64,000 nt of DNA from contig NZ_PYAS01000003.1 of the NCBI RefSeq assembly GCF_003014695.1, positions 124,001-188,000 of the forward strand, in the 5' to 3' direction. Source of the stretch: Dyadobacter jiangsuensis (GTDB lineage: Bacteria > Bacteroidota > Bacteroidia > Cytophagales > Spirosomataceae). A program made the position numbers and the translations under genes. Below, in pieces: positions 7,934 to 17,375 of the stretch (the stretch's first letter is position 1; the number at the start of each line of letters is the position of its first letter). Below the pieces are notes generated by a model that was not told the DNA's origin, did no database searches, and saw nothing but the letters and a program-made list of their open reading frames with translations.

Positions 7934-10900
7934 AATTTCACGACTTTCTTCACGGATTGCCCGTTGGCGCCGGAATAGATGATCATGTACTGACCAGGGG
8001 GAAAGTTCCTCATGTCCAGTTGCTTACTTTTTCCGACGGTGACTTTGAGCTGCTCGTAACCCCTCGGATCCAGGATGCGTATCACGCCGCCTTCTTTCAA
8101 ATCGATGTTAAGTTCGCTGGTCACCGGATTCGGATACACATTCAATTGCATGTTGTCGGGCAGGTTGCCTATGCGGTCGGGGATTTCGGGGCGGGTAACC
8201 ATCAGTTCGTCGTCATCGTCCGGAATGAGGTTCAGTTCGTCCATTTTCCACACCTGCAAACCTTTCGAGTACGTTAATGCCGTCGCATACACACTGCCTT
8301 TGAAATGGAAAACCTCGTGAATTGTGGCGCCTTCGGGGCCTTTGATGATTTCGGGGAAATGGTATAATGAGTCACGATCGATCCTGGCAAGCTCGAAGCC
8401 CCTCGTGGTTGTGCTGAACGGCGTATAATTTACCTGACCGAAGGACGGTGAGTCATACCAATTGGTGAGGTCGTACATTTTGACCGGAGCGGTTCCGTCC
8501 AGCGCATAAACGGCCGGAGCCGTGTTTTTGAAAATGTCGTACGCTACGGCGAGGTCGCCAGACATCGTTTTAACCACCTGGAGTCCGACTGGAAAATCCA
8601 ACCGTTTCTGTTTGCCCAAATCCAACAGAACCTGGTGCCGGTCATTTCCACCGCCGTAGAACAACAGCTGATCTCCTGCTCCGGCGCTGGTGAAATCGAT
8701 CGTCTGGTCTTTGGTAAGCTCGGTGATCTGCCCGCGTTTCAATTCATAGATGTACCAGGAGCTGCCCGCATTGCTTTTGACCTTGATCAAAATTCCCTGG
8801 GGAACCGGGATTGAAAGTTCGATGTCCTCTGTAAATTTCTGGCTGACAATGCGGTCGTTGTGTATGATTACCGCCTCCCTATTGCCCCAAAGCCCCACCG
8901 CATTGGATGTCGTGGCGTCGACAGGGTGTATATCTGTGAACTCGCCAAGCAGCTCTGCCGTGCTGGCCTTGTAGATTTTTACATCCGGTCCGCTCATGGT
9001 GCCCGCAATGAGGTAATCGCCACGGCGGAGCAGGTAACTCATGGGGCCGGAGAAAAGCCGGTTGACCTTGTCCGAACCCATATCGGTGTAGCAAATATCA
9101 TGGAGATGACCGGCGCTGCTGCGGAGCATATAGTAGACCCGGTTGTCATAAATCTGATGCTCGATTGCGTCTTCGCCACCCTTGTTCAGGTCAATTAGTT
9201 TCAGGTCCCCGTTCTCAAATTTGTAAACCGTATTGTAACCGAATCCGTTTTTGACCGACGAATGAATCATGAAAAGATCATTGGAAGTGGCACGAAACTC
9301 CCGTTGCGCGAATTGGGAATCATCGATTTCCCAAACCTGTTCCAGGTCGGTAACAAGGGTTACCTTCTTCCCGGGCATGTTCAGGTCAAATGAAGCCAGT
9401 CGGTTGTTGGTGAGGACCTTGTCCACGTAGGCCCAATCGGTGGTAGGGTAGTGATACAGCTCGCGGGTTCCGGCCCCGGTACCATCTGTTTTGAATATCC
9501 TGACCCCCTGCTGACTGGTCGAGGTAAACACGATCTGGTTACCAACCCTGAGCGAATCGATGCTCATTCTCCACGATATTACTGTGCCGCTGAACGACAA
9601 CAATTCGGAGGTTGTTTTGCCGTCGCTTGCCCAAAGCTTTCCTTTGTCCTGGTCATCATAGGTCCAGAACAGTAACTTATTGTTGAGGACAGTTCTGAAA
9701 GCGAGCGCGTTTTCTCTGTAAACAGTCCGGCGGTTTATCAGTGGCAAACGGAGCGTGTTGCCAGCAGCATACACATTATCCGAGAGTTCATATTCTGTAT
9801 TCCCAACTTTCACTTTCTGAACCTGATAAGGGAGTTGCTCCACTGAAATGGGTTTGTTTTCAGCGATATTGTAGACGCATTTGTTGTAGCCGTACCGGAT
9901 TTCAAATACATCGCGCGACTGCGAAGCAAGCTTTACCTGGCGTCCCGTTACCTCTTTCGGAAGGCGTGCAGAAATACGTTTGGTATTCTTTTTAAAATCA
10001 AATACACCCAGGTATGCCGTGTGAACGGTTTCGTATCCAAAAATTGAGGTGAATGTAAGCTGATCTCCTTCTATAATAAAATTGGTATGGAATGGACCTT
10101 CGGTAGATCCCGTTGGCGTGTCGGCATATAACATGCTCGTTTTCGCATCGGCTATTGTTTCCCAATTCTGACCTTCAATCACTTTGAATATTTTCAATGT
10201 GATGTCTTTGCCGGAATAAATAGCGTCATCAATTAAAAAAAGTGATCCCGCCTTATCCCTCAGCATCACCGGTGCGGCACCCCGATTCCATGGATAGGTT
10301 TTGGCAGGTTCAGTCCGTTTAGATGCGGCTACTACCAGTTTCTTTTCAATATAGCCCGCGTCGACGGCTATGTATTCATATCCGTTTTGTTGCTCCACAA
10401 CAATATCGTTCAGCGCTGGCCCCAACTCGCTGGCCAGGGTGTGTAATCCGCTGTCCTGCACTTTCAATGTCCATTTTTTTGACGTCGAATCGTAAGAGCC
10501 ATAATAGAGATTTCCGCCCGCATACTTGAAAGTGGTCGCTTCATCGCGCAGAAAATCGGTTTTTCCATTTGCGTCGAGCCAGGCGAAAACGTACCGCTGG
10601 GTTTGCACATTTCGAAACGTGACGAGCGGCTTTCCCGCAACAATATTCAGATTCAGTGTACTATCGGAATGCAGCAGCTTTTGCGTACCAGCAGGAGTGC
10701 CATCGGTTTTCCAGATTTCATATCCATTTACAACGAAATAAACCAGGTTACCATATTGGCTGAAATCGGAAGGATAAGTGCCCTGATACCCCGGCGTAAT
10801 ATCTTTCAGCAGCTTCGTATTGGACTTTGCACCTTCCGAAACCCAAAGTTCATTTCCCGTAGCGGGGGCAAAAGACGAAAAGATCATCTTGTTGCCGATC

Positions 10901-11028
10901 TGCGACCAGTAGACCGGATTTAAGGCTTGTTTGTCTTCGCTGTTATTGAATTGGGTAATTTGCTTTTGTGCAATACAGCAGCCAGCACTTAATAGCAGGA
11001 AATACAGGAAGTAGAGATGATTTTTCAT
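7930..11028 (-). CDS. T9SS-exported ELWxxDGT-repeat protein
   Basis: The 1032-residue protein has a signal peptide (residues 1-21) and repeated propeller-like motifs including ELWVSEG, EIWKTDGTPAGT, LWASDGKTTS and IFKTDGTGAGTREL, the hallmark of ELWxxDGT repeat proteins. The last 75 or so residues (LNVYPNPVTSELNIDLK, then a KQLDMRNFPPGQYMI-type ending and VKKVVKF) form a type A C-terminal domain for type IX secretion, so the protein should reach the cell surface or medium. It lies 28 bp downstream of a LytTR regulator on the same strand, suggesting co-transcription with that two-component system. Its ligand is unknown. Confidence 0.9.
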   Translation of the reverse strand: MKNHLYFLYFLLLSAGCCIAQKQITQFNNSEDKQALNPVYWSQIGNKMIFSSFAPATGNELWVSEGAKSNTKLLKDITPGYQGTYPSDFSQYGNLVYFVVNGYEIWKTDGTPAGTQKLLHSDSTLNLNIVAGKPLVTFRNVQTQRYVFAWLDANGKTDFLRDEATTFKYAGGNLYYGSYDSTSKKWTLKVQDSGLHTLASELGPALNDIVVEQQNGYEYIAVDAGYIEKKLVVAASKRTEPAKTYPWNRGAAPVMLRDKAGSLFLIDDAIYSGKDITLKIFKVIEGQNWETIADAKTSMLYADTPTGSTEGPFHTNFIIEGDQLTFTSIFGYETVHTAYLGVFDFKKNTKRISARLPKEVTGRQVKLASQSRDVFEIRYGYNKCVYNIAENKPISVEQLPYQVQKVKVGNTEYELSDNVYAAGNTLRLPLINRRTVYRENALAFRTVLNNKLLFWTYDDQDKGKLWASDGKTTSELLSFSGTVISWRMSIDSLRVGNQIVFTSTSQQGVRIFKTDGTGAGTRELYHYPTTDWAYVDKVLTNNRLASFDLNMPGKKVTLVTDLEQVWEIDDSQFAQREFRATSNDLFMIHSSVKNGFGYNTVYKFENGDLKLIDLNKGGEDAIEHQIYDNRVYYMLRSSAGHLHDICYTDMGSDKVNRLFSGPMSYLLRRGDYLIAGTMSGPDVKIYKASTAELLGEFTDIHPVDATTSNAVGLWGNREAVIIHNDRIVSQKFTEDIELSIPVPQGILIKVKSNAGSSWYIYELKRGQITELTKDQTIDFTSAGAGDQLLFYGGGNDRHQVLLDLGKQKRLDFPVGLQVVKTMSGDLAVAYDIFKNTAPAVYALDGTAPVKMYDLTNWYDSPSFGQVNYTPFSTTTRGFELARIDRDSLYHFPEIIKGPEGATIHEVFHFKGSVYATALTYSKGLQVWKMDELNLIPDDDDELMVTRPEIPDRIGNLPDNMQLNVYPNPVTSELNIDLKEGGVIRILDPRGYEQLKVTVGKSKQLDMRNFPPGQYMIIYSGANGQSVKKVVKF

Positions 11029-11056
11029 GGCTAATTGTTGATGTTTGATTTAATAT

Positions 11057-11809
11057 TTAGGTAAACAATTTCTTTAAAAGGTGTTTTCGCTGCTTACTGA
11101 CAATGGCCTGGTGATTTTCCTCCATCAGTAAATATCCGCCTTCTTCCTTTCTGAAAGATACGATCCTGTTTTTGTTAATCAAATAGGATTGATGGGTCCT
11201 AACAAAACCGTACGATTCAAGTATATTTTCGTATTCTGAAATGGATTTGCTGACGGTTATATTTTTGTTTCCTGTTAAATAAAAGGTCGTATAACTGTTG
11301 TCCGACTTGCAGAAAATAATATCATCAATCAATACATAATGAATTTCATTAGCCTCGGCCAATGCGATCTTTTTTTGTCGTTGAGCCGGCAGGTTTTCAA
11401 ACGACTGGATCAGCATCGAAATCTGTGCGCTTTGGTCGCGTTCCTTCTTTTTGTCGGCCGCTTTTCTGACGGCCCCGATGAGTTCCAGGTGGTCGAGCGG
11501 TTTGAGCAGGTAATCGGTTGCCGAAAATTTAATGGCCTGAATACCGTACAGGTCGTAGGCCGTCGTGAAAATGATGCTCCCCTGAAAATGATGGATCCGT
11601 TTTAACAAGTCGAAACCCGTTTCATTCTGCAAACGGATATCCAGGAAAAGGATATCGGTTTGCTCTTTGGTCAGAAAATCGTACGCGTCGCCTACGTTAT
11701 GCGCATAACCCGCGACTTCCACCTGCGGGCAATGCATTTCCAGCGCGAGGCGCAGGTTATGCACCGCCTGGATCTCGTCGTCGAGTATAAAGCAGCGGAT
11801 GGGGTTCAT
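11057..11809 (-). CDS. LytTR-type response regulator
   Basis: A receiver domain (DDE near residues 10-12, phospho-acceptor Asp57 in FLDIRL, Lys in the LLKPLD motif) is followed by a LytTR DNA-binding domain (KSDNSYTTFYL, IRTHQSYLINKNRI-type signature). The start at 11809 is preferred over the ATG at 11818 because it forms an ATGA overlap with the stop of the upstream kinase gene, giving 250 residues and normal N-terminal spacing. The regulator is presumably phosphorylated by that kinase. LytTR proteins bind imperfect direct repeats; the target here may be its own operon, including the surface protein downstream. Confidence 0.93.
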   Translation of the reverse strand: MNPIRCFILDDEIQAVHNLRLALEMHCPQVEVAGYAHNVGDAYDFLTKEQTDILFLDIRLQNETGFDLLKRIHHFQGSIIFTTAYDLYGIQAIKFSATDYLLKPLDHLELIGAVRKAADKKKERDQSAQISMLIQSFENLPAQRQKKIALAEANEIHYVLIDDIIFCKSDNSYTTFYLTGNKNITVSKSISEYENILESYGFVRTHQSYLINKNRIVSFRKEEGGYLLMEENHQAIVSKQRKHLLKKLFT

Positions 11810-13542
11810 GAGAGCCATTTCAAAAGTCTGATTTCGGTGGTAGTCCCGGCGCCCGGGCTGGATTTGGTTTGAAGGACAATGCGCATCGCCGGCAGCTTTT
11901 CGTTGATCAGCGTAATGCGTTTGCCGGTTAGTGAAAGGCCGTGCCCCGGCACTTTTGCCGATGGGTCGTATCCGATGCCGTTGTCGGCGATGGCGACCAC
12001 GAGGTCGGTGGCGTCACAGCGGATCGTAATCGTCAGTGTAGGATTGCTTACCGTTTCGGCCAGCCCGTGGCGGATGCTGTTTTCGATAATGGGCTGCAAG
12101 AGAAGTGGCGGGAAATCGATCGAAGAGAGCTCATTTCCGCACTCGATCCGGAAGGTGTACGTAAATGCTTTTCGTTTTTGTTCCAACGCGATATACTTGT
12201 CCTCGATACCGATTTCCTCGGCGAGCGAAACGAACTCCTTACGGCTGTTGTCCATGATCGTACGCATGAAAGTAGCCACTTCGGTAATGTATTGATTGGC
12301 CGCTTCCGGGGCGTTCTGGCGGATCAGCGATTGCACGGCATTCAGCGAATTGAAGAGAAAATGCGGGTTCAACTGGCCGCTGAGCAATTGAAGCTGGTTT
12401 TCGATCTCGTTTTTCTTGCGATCGAGGCGTGCAAGTTGCCTTTTGTGGCGTCGTTTTTGGATGAAAATGGCTAGTAGGGCGAGGATAATTACGGTCAATA
12501 TCAGCTGTGCCACGTCGATCCACCCCGGACGCTTAGGGAGCGGCTTGACGTCAATCGTTACCTGGTGAATGCTCTCGGGCTGGTGCCTGTACCGGAGGAA
12601 TACCTTTACGGTTTCGCCGGGCTCGGGCTTGTCGAGGTAAATGTAGGAATAGCCCTGGCTAAACTTAATATCCTCCTGGCCGCCCAGCCGCTGCCAGTTT
12701 TCCGGTTTTCCGATCGCATATTCAATACCGCTGGTGCGAGGCATTTTGCCAAAGAAATAGTATTGGTCATGATTCGAAAACCGTAGAAAAGCAGAATGCC
12801 CTCCTTCGATTTCGAAATGGTTAGCCTGCGGTCCCTGTTCTTTCCTGACTTTGTTGATTTCGGTATTCAGAATGTCCTGAAAGTTCTTTTCCGATGAAAA
12901 CTCGACGAAATTGAAATAGTCGGGCACACTTCGTACGCGGGTGACAGAGAAGTGGTACACATTGGCCAAAGTGTTTTTGTTCCTGAAAGCAACATTCAGT
13001 GAATCGCCAAGCCGCAGCTCGAATTTTCCCGCGTGATAATGTTCGGCTGGCGTCGTTTCCACATCCTTGATCTCGTGACGAACATCGACGCTCGCGTGCC
13101 CAATGTAAAAATCCGGGTCATTTTTGAGTGACATCACATCGGTCCAGTCATTTTTCAATACCCCGTTAGTGGCCGTTCGAAATTGCAGGTCTTTGAAATC
13201 GATATACGGAATTTGCTCCCCTTTCCGGGCCAGTACTTCGCCAAATGGATAAAAGTCTAGCGAAAACCGGCCCATGGAAACGAAGAATTTGGAGGGATCG
13301 ACGGTCGAAAGCTCTCTTGTCAATGAGGCATCGGTGTAAAGAAACTGGTTGTCATAGTTGGGTGTGAGGAATGAAATTTTGTCCGCCATGGCCGTAATGT
13401 TGCCCGCCATGGTAACAATGCAGGAGTCACACACGACACCATCGTGTATTTCCTTGATGGCGAGAAGGCTGTTCGCGGCATATTGTCCGCGCGCGCAGGT
13501 CACGGAAACGAGCAAAAGGAGAAACACGGCTAGGTTTTTCAT
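11806..13542 (-). CDS. LytS-like sensor histidine kinase with large periplasmic domain
   Basis: The 578-residue kinase has a signal peptide (MKNLAVFLLLLVSVTCARGQ), a periplasmic sensor of about 370 residues, one transmembrane helix (QLILTVIILALLAIFI) and a short coiled coil. A His_kinase domain follows with LNPHFLFNSLN (phospho-acceptor His) and a HATPase domain with N-box PIIENSIRHG and G-box DNGIGYD. The start at 13542 begins the signal peptide; the upstream open frame (to 13710) has no such logic. The gene overlaps the LytTR regulator by 4 bp. The sensor part shows no family that I recognise. Confidence 0.9.
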   Translation of the reverse strand: MKNLAVFLLLLVSVTCARGQYAANSLLAIKEIHDGVVCDSCIVTMAGNITAMADKISFLTPNYDNQFLYTDASLTRELSTVDPSKFFVSMGRFSLDFYPFGEVLARKGEQIPYIDFKDLQFRTATNGVLKNDWTDVMSLKNDPDFYIGHASVDVRHEIKDVETTPAEHYHAGKFELRLGDSLNVAFRNKNTLANVYHFSVTRVRSVPDYFNFVEFSSEKNFQDILNTEINKVRKEQGPQANHFEIEGGHSAFLRFSNHDQYYFFGKMPRTSGIEYAIGKPENWQRLGGQEDIKFSQGYSYIYLDKPEPGETVKVFLRYRHQPESIHQVTIDVKPLPKRPGWIDVAQLILTVIILALLAIFIQKRRHKRQLARLDRKKNEIENQLQLLSGQLNPHFLFNSLNAVQSLIRQNAPEAANQYITEVATFMRTIMDNSRKEFVSLAEEIGIEDKYIALEQKRKAFTYTFRIECGNELSSIDFPPLLLQPIIENSIRHGLAETVSNPTLTITIRCDATDLVVAIADNGIGYDPSAKVPGHGLSLTGKRITLINEKLPAMRIVLQTKSSPGAGTTTEIRLLKWLS

Positions 13543-13736
13543 ATTTGTGAAATGGTCTGATTCTGCCGCAAATACGCGACCACGCTCGACAGCAACCCGG
13601 CCAAAACTGAATATGGTGCTTTTTGATTTGAATTCGGGACAATATCTGGCAAAACAGAATGCAAAATGCCTAAATTTGTAACCATGAGATTCGCACCAAC
13701 ACTCTGACACTCCTTCCCGTGCAGCCGTTGCACATC

Positions 13737-13755
13737 GTCCCCGGTTTTCGGGGAC
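13737..13755. other. Hairpin in the intergenic region between kinase and dioxygenase-like genes
   Basis: A 7-bp stem (GTCCCCG/CGGGGAC) closes a 5-nt loop about 50 bp before the phytanoyl-CoA-dioxygenase-like gene. It is not followed by a T tract, so a terminator is unlikely and a leader structure or operator is possible. The rest of 13543-13803 holds a TAAATTTG sequence at 13671-13678 that fits a Bacteroidota -7 element but lacks a good TTG partner. Confidence 0.3.
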
Positions 13756-13803
13756 CAGGATTTTATTATCCCGATTTTTTCAATCCTTAATTATTGAAAT
13801 CTC

Positions 13804-14571
13804 ATGGAAGGAATACTGAATTCTCAGCAGATAGATCAATTCATTACTCATGGCTTCATTCGCATAGACCACGCGTTTTCGGCCGAAATAGCGGTACAGG
13901 TAAGGGATATTTTGTGGAATGATCTCGGTCTCGACCGATACGATCCCTCAACCTGGACGAAGCCTGTAATCCGACTCGGAATGTACCACCAGGAACCATT
14001 CATCACATCGGCGAACACGCCCGCGTTGCATGCCGCTTTCGATCAGTTGGTAGGTGCCGGCAAATGGCTGCCTTGCCGCAGCATGGGCACGTTTCCCGTA
14101 CGATTCCCCTCCAACGAGGATCCCGGCGACGCGGGTTGGCACGTGGATGCCAGCTTTCCCGGCAACGACCCGGCCAACTATCTCGACTGGCGTGTGAATA
14201 TCCATTCAAAGGGTCGCGGACTGCTGATGCTCTTCCTGCACTCGGACGTCAGCGAGCATGACGCGCCCACGCGTATACGTGCAGGGTCGCACGCGGATGT
14301 GGCGCGTGCGCTGGCACACGAAGGAGAAACCGGGCTTTCATTTATGGAAATCGCGGGCAAGCTGGATGCCATGCCGGAAAGGGAGGTCGTATACGCAACC
14401 GGCAAGGCAGGCACCGTTTATCTCTGTCATCCGTTCATCGTCCACGCGGCGCAAGCACACCACGGTACCAAACCGAAATTCATGGCCCAGCCGCCGTTGT
14501 TGCTGCGGGAAGATTTATCTATGGACGGCGCTTCGCCTGTGGAGAGGGCTATTAAAGCAGCGTTGGGTTAG
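13804..14571 (+). CDS. Phytanoyl-CoA dioxygenase (PhyH) family protein
   Basis: The 255-residue protein carries the iron-binding HxD of the non-haem Fe(II)/2-oxoglutarate fold (WHVDASF, His113 and Asp115) and a distal histidine in LCHPFIVHAAQ (His209 or His214), followed by a lysine-rich GTKPKF stretch where the 2-oxoglutarate ligand usually sits. There is no signal peptide, so it should be cytoplasmic. Family members hydroxylate diverse small molecules, and the substrate is not predictable. It stands alone between a divergent kinase and a convergent galactonate dehydratase, with a long hairpin after it. Confidence 0.85.
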   Translation: MEGILNSQQIDQFITHGFIRIDHAFSAEIAVQVRDILWNDLGLDRYDPSTWTKPVIRLGMYHQEPFITSANTPALHAAFDQLVGAGKWLPCRSMGTFPVRFPSNEDPGDAGWHVDASFPGNDPANYLDWRVNIHSKGRGLLMLFLHSDVSEHDAPTRIRAGSHADVARALAHEGETGLSFMEIAGKLDAMPEREVVYATGKAGTVYLCHPFIVHAAQAHHGTKPKFMAQPPLLLREDLSMDGASPVERAIKAALG

Positions 14572-14572
14572 A

Positions 14573-14659
14573 GGGAGGAAAGGGAGGAAGGGGAGGAAAG
14601 GGAGGAAAGGGAGGATGGAGAGTCCTTTCCTCCTTCCTCCCTTTCCTCCCTTTCTTCCC
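14573..14659. terminator. Long purine/pyrimidine inverted repeat between convergent genes
   Basis: Tandem copies of a GGGAGGAAA unit (about 14573-14615) are followed after a 6-8 nt loop by a matching pyrimidine arm (about 14623-14659). Together they can form an imperfect stem of about 35 bp. It fills nearly the whole gap between two convergent genes, so a bidirectional terminator is likely. The same unit recurs at 18727-18785 and, inverted, near 19531-19555. Confidence 0.65.
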
Positions 14660-14665
14660 TAATTC

Positions 14666-15814
14666 CTACCACTCCGCAGCGCTGCCGTCTTCGTGCGACC
14701 AGAGCGGGTTTTTCCAGTTGTGGCCGATTGCGGCCATTCTCCGGACCTGCTCTTCGTCTATTTCAATGCCCAGGCCGGGACCGGATGGGATATTGACGTA
14801 ACCGTCCTTGTAGTCAAACACCGTTCTGTCGCTCAGGTAATCCATCAGGTCGCTGCCCTGGTTGTAGTGGATGCCCAGGCTTTGTTCCTGGATGAACGCA
14901 TTATGGGCAGTGGCATCCACCTGCAAACACGCCGCCAGCGCAATAGGGCCCAGCGGGCAATGCGGTGCCGCAGCTACGTCGAATGCCTCTGCCATGGAAA
15001 GTATTTTCTTGCATTCGGTGATACCGCCTGCGTGGGATAGATCGGGCTGGATAATGTCTACATACCCATCCATGAGCAGGTTTTTGAAATCCCAGCGGCT
15101 GAACATCCGCTCGCCGGTTGCGATAGGGATGGAGGTATGCGCGGCGATTTCACGTAATGCCTCATTGTTTTCGGACAATACCGGTTCCTCGATGAACATC
15201 GGGCGGAACGGCTCCAATTCTTTGGCGAGCACTTTGGCCATCGGTTTATGCAGCCGTCCGTGGAAATCTACGCCGATTTCGAGTCCGTAGCCGAGTGCCT
15301 CGCGGATGGAGGCCACCCGTTTCACCGCGAGATCGATTTTTTCAAAAGAATCGATGTATTGCACTTCATTGGTCGCATTCATTTTAATGGCCTTGAAACC
15401 GCGCTCGAAGCATTCTTTCGCTGCTCCGGCCACTTCATCCGGCCTGTCGCCGCCGATCCATGAGTATACCTTGATCTTGTCGCGGCATTTACCGCCAAGC
15501 AGTTGATAAACGGGCGCATTGAAGAACTTGCCTTTGATATCCCATAATGCCTGGTCGATACCGGCAATAGCGCTCATCAGAATCGGTCCTCCGCGGTAAA
15601 AACCACCGCGGTACATCGTATTCCAGTGTCCTTCAATGTCGAGGGGATCTTTGCCGATCAATGCTTCCATCAATTCGTGCACCGCGGCGGCTACCGTCGC
15701 AGCTTTGCCCTCGATTACCGGCTCGCCCCATCCGACAATGCCTTCATCGGTTTCAATCTTCAAAAACAACCATCTGGGAGGTACCTGGAACAGCTCGTAA
15801 CTTCTGATTTTCAT
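14666..15814 (-). CDS. dgoD: D-galactonate dehydratase
   Basis: This 382-residue enolase-superfamily enzyme matches DgoD along its whole length. It has the N-terminal capping domain [20 protein letters not shown], the RGGFYRGGP loop, metal ligands in GVDFHGR, FIEEPV and TGERMFSR, the catalytic His in AAPHCPLGP, and the C-terminal [14 protein letters not shown] ending. It removes water from D-galactonate to give 2-dehydro-3-deoxy-galactonate in the cytoplasm (De Ley-Doudoroff galactose pathway). No DgoK or DgoA neighbour is present in the window; the DapA-family aldolase at 27.6 kb is only a distant candidate partner. A START-like gene lies 30 bp upstream on the same strand. Confidence 0.93.
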   Translation of the reverse strand: MKIRSYELFQVPPRWLFLKIETDEGIVGWGEPVIEGKAATVAAAVHELMEALIGKDPLDIEGHWNTMYRGGFYRGGPILMSAIAGIDQALWDIKGKFFNAPVYQLLGGKCRDKIKVYSWIGGDRPDEVAGAAKECFERGFKAIKMNATNEVQYIDSFEKIDLAVKRVASIREALGYGLEIGVDFHGRLHKPMAKVLAKELEPFRPMFIEEPVLSENNEALREIAAHTSIPIATGERMFSRWDFKNLLMDGYVDIIQPDLSHAGGITECKKILSMAEAFDVAAAPHCPLGPIALAACLQVDATAHNAFIQEQSLGIHYNQGSDLMDYLSDRTVFDYKDGYVNIPSGPGLGIEIDEEQVRRMAAIGHNWKNPLWSHEDGSAAEW

Positions 15815-15844
15815 TCTATTTTTCTTTTACATTGTATAACCCTG

Positions 15845-16483
15845 CTAATTGGCTATAAATGTAAGGGAGGCATTCCTATATTTCGGCAATTTGAGCTGCT
15901 GTTTCATACTTTTAAATGTCTCCATAGGCCCTTCCGCCGCAAATGCATTCACTGCCCAGGCCGGGAGATACCCGCCCGGGTCCGTATGCAGCATGTACTC
16001 GATACGTACCTTGCCCGCGATCGGTGTAAGTACCCACCGGCCTTTCGAATCGCTTACCCTGACCACGTTCTTCTTTTTAGGTACCATACCGCCTACTACC
16101 GGACCGTCGATCGTCACGGCTTTGGTGGCCGGATCTTGCCGTGCCACAAGATGTGCCACGAAATCGCGGTTATCGAGCGGCCATGGCAGGCTTATTTCGG
16201 AATGATAATACAGGTCGGTAGGAGAAACCCGCCTGACAAGCGTGCACGACTTGGTTTTGTAAACCCATTCCGTCCCGGCCTCCACATCCAGCACGAGCGA
16301 TACCATTTGGGCAAGTGACGCGTCCACCACGCAATCGACTTTAATCGCTTTGATTTTAGACTCAGGTACTGCGGAAGAAAAAATACGGATTTGCTCCTCT
16401 TCGGCGATCAGCTTCCATTTGACCTGGGCTGATGCGGAAAGGGACGTTCCAATGATAACGAGCAATAGGATGAATTTCTGCAT
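15845..16483 (-). CDS. Exported START-like lipid-binding domain protein
   Basis: The protein has 212 residues counted from ATG 16483, where a clear signal peptide begins (MQKFILLLVIIGTSLSASAQ). The longer open frame to 16564 adds an unlikely leader. The mature part has features of START/polyketide-cyclase-like folds: WVYKTKSCTLVRR, SLPWPLDNRDFVAHL and the C-terminal PGGYLPAWAVNAFAAEGPMETF. It presumably binds a lipid or other hydrophobic ligand in the periplasm. It lies 30 bp upstream of dgoD on the same strand, yet no functional link is obvious. Confidence 0.8.
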   Translation of the reverse strand: MQKFILLLVIIGTSLSASAQVKWKLIAEEEQIRIFSSAVPESKIKAIKVDCVVDASLAQMVSLVLDVEAGTEWVYKTKSCTLVRRVSPTDLYYHSEISLPWPLDNRDFVAHLVARQDPATKAVTIDGPVVGGMVPKKKNVVRVSDSKGRWVLTPIAGKVRIEYMLHTDPGGYLPAWAVNAFAAEGPMETFKSMKQQLKLPKYRNASLTFIAN

Positions 16484-16644
16484 TTGTTGGATGAAGTAGG
16501 GATCGGTCGTACAGCTTGATTTTAAGCATGACAACCAGACTTCTACAACCCCTACCAAAAGCATTAAATTCCTGTTAACGCATTAAATAAATGCATATTC
16601 GGGCCAATCCTGAGCACTCATCATCATATGAAAGGCAGAAGCGG

Positions 16645-17322
16645 CTATTCCACGACAATCAATTTCTGCGGAAATTTCAAACCCTTCATCTCTATTTGGT
16701 ACTTTCCGGGTTTGAGTTCCCGGTCAATGGGAGAATACAATGTAATAGCGATGCGATTGGGCTCTTCGCCACGGCAACCCGTGAGGCAGGCACCGTCGGC
16801 ATACACCCAGGCGCCGCTTTTGCCATCCTCACCCTTGAAAGAAATTTGATCGATCCGGTGGTTGTCGTAGAGATTTTGAACCGGCAGGCTCAGTTTTAAG
16901 ACGCCGGTTTTGAGCGAAAAAGTTGTTTCCTCATAAACATCCTGCGGCGCAAGCAGGCCGGTAGCAACAATGTTTAACCGGTAGGTGGCGGTTTTCGTTT
17001 TGTTACCAATCCTGAAAAAGACGTCTTGCGCCGGTTTACTACAATAGCAAAAAGCAGAAATATCAATCGTCCCGTCCGGAAGCAGGCCGATTGGCTCCGC
17101 TCCTTCCGTGAGTTTCAAAACAGGTTTCAAACCACCTTCCAGCACCGCAGGCATTCTGACGGTAATCACCGAATTGGCATCGTCGAAAGTCACATTTTCA
17201 TCGGGCAGGCCCTCGAAGGCAATGCTTCGAATGGCAGGCACGTCGCTCATTGGGGCGGGCGAATCCTTGCAGCCGGGCAGCAAACTGCCGGCAATGAGTG
17301 TTGTCAACAAGATGTGTTTCAT
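16645..17322 (-). CDS. Predicted lipoprotein, function unknown
   Basis: The 225-residue protein starts at ATG 17322 with a lipoprotein signal (MKHILLTTLIAGSLLPGC, Cys18). The remainder is beta-rich, with an immunoglobulin-like run (RSIAFEGLPDENVTFD, ITVRMPAVLEGG, KPVLKLTEGAEP) like the DUF5018/IPT-type domains of Bacteroidota surface lipoproteins. There is a cysteine-rich patch AFCYCSKP and a second one CLTGCRGEEP. No catalytic motif is visible. It lies 53 bp downstream of the Gfo/Idh/MocA gene on the same strand. Confidence 0.7.
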   Translation of the reverse strand: MKHILLTTLIAGSLLPGCKDSPAPMSDVPAIRSIAFEGLPDENVTFDDANSVITVRMPAVLEGGLKPVLKLTEGAEPIGLLPDGTIDISAFCYCSKPAQDVFFRIGNKTKTATYRLNIVATGLLAPQDVYEETTFSLKTGVLKLSLPVQNLYDNHRIDQISFKGEDGKSGAWVYADGACLTGCRGEEPNRIAITLYSPIDRELKPGKYQIEMKGLKFPQKLIVVE

Positions 17323-17375
17323 GGCGTTAGCTGGTTGTTTCTTGTGAATATACAAAAAAGCTAACTATGGTTACA

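Noticed and set aside
13543..13710. N-terminal extension of the kinase gene at 13710
   Set aside because: A signal peptide begins at 13542; the extension is rich in Cys and aromatic residues without a domain.
14573..14659. GGGAGGAAA array considered as CRISPR or microsatellite promoter
   Set aside because: There are no spacers, and the two arms are complementary between two convergent genes, which fits a terminator.
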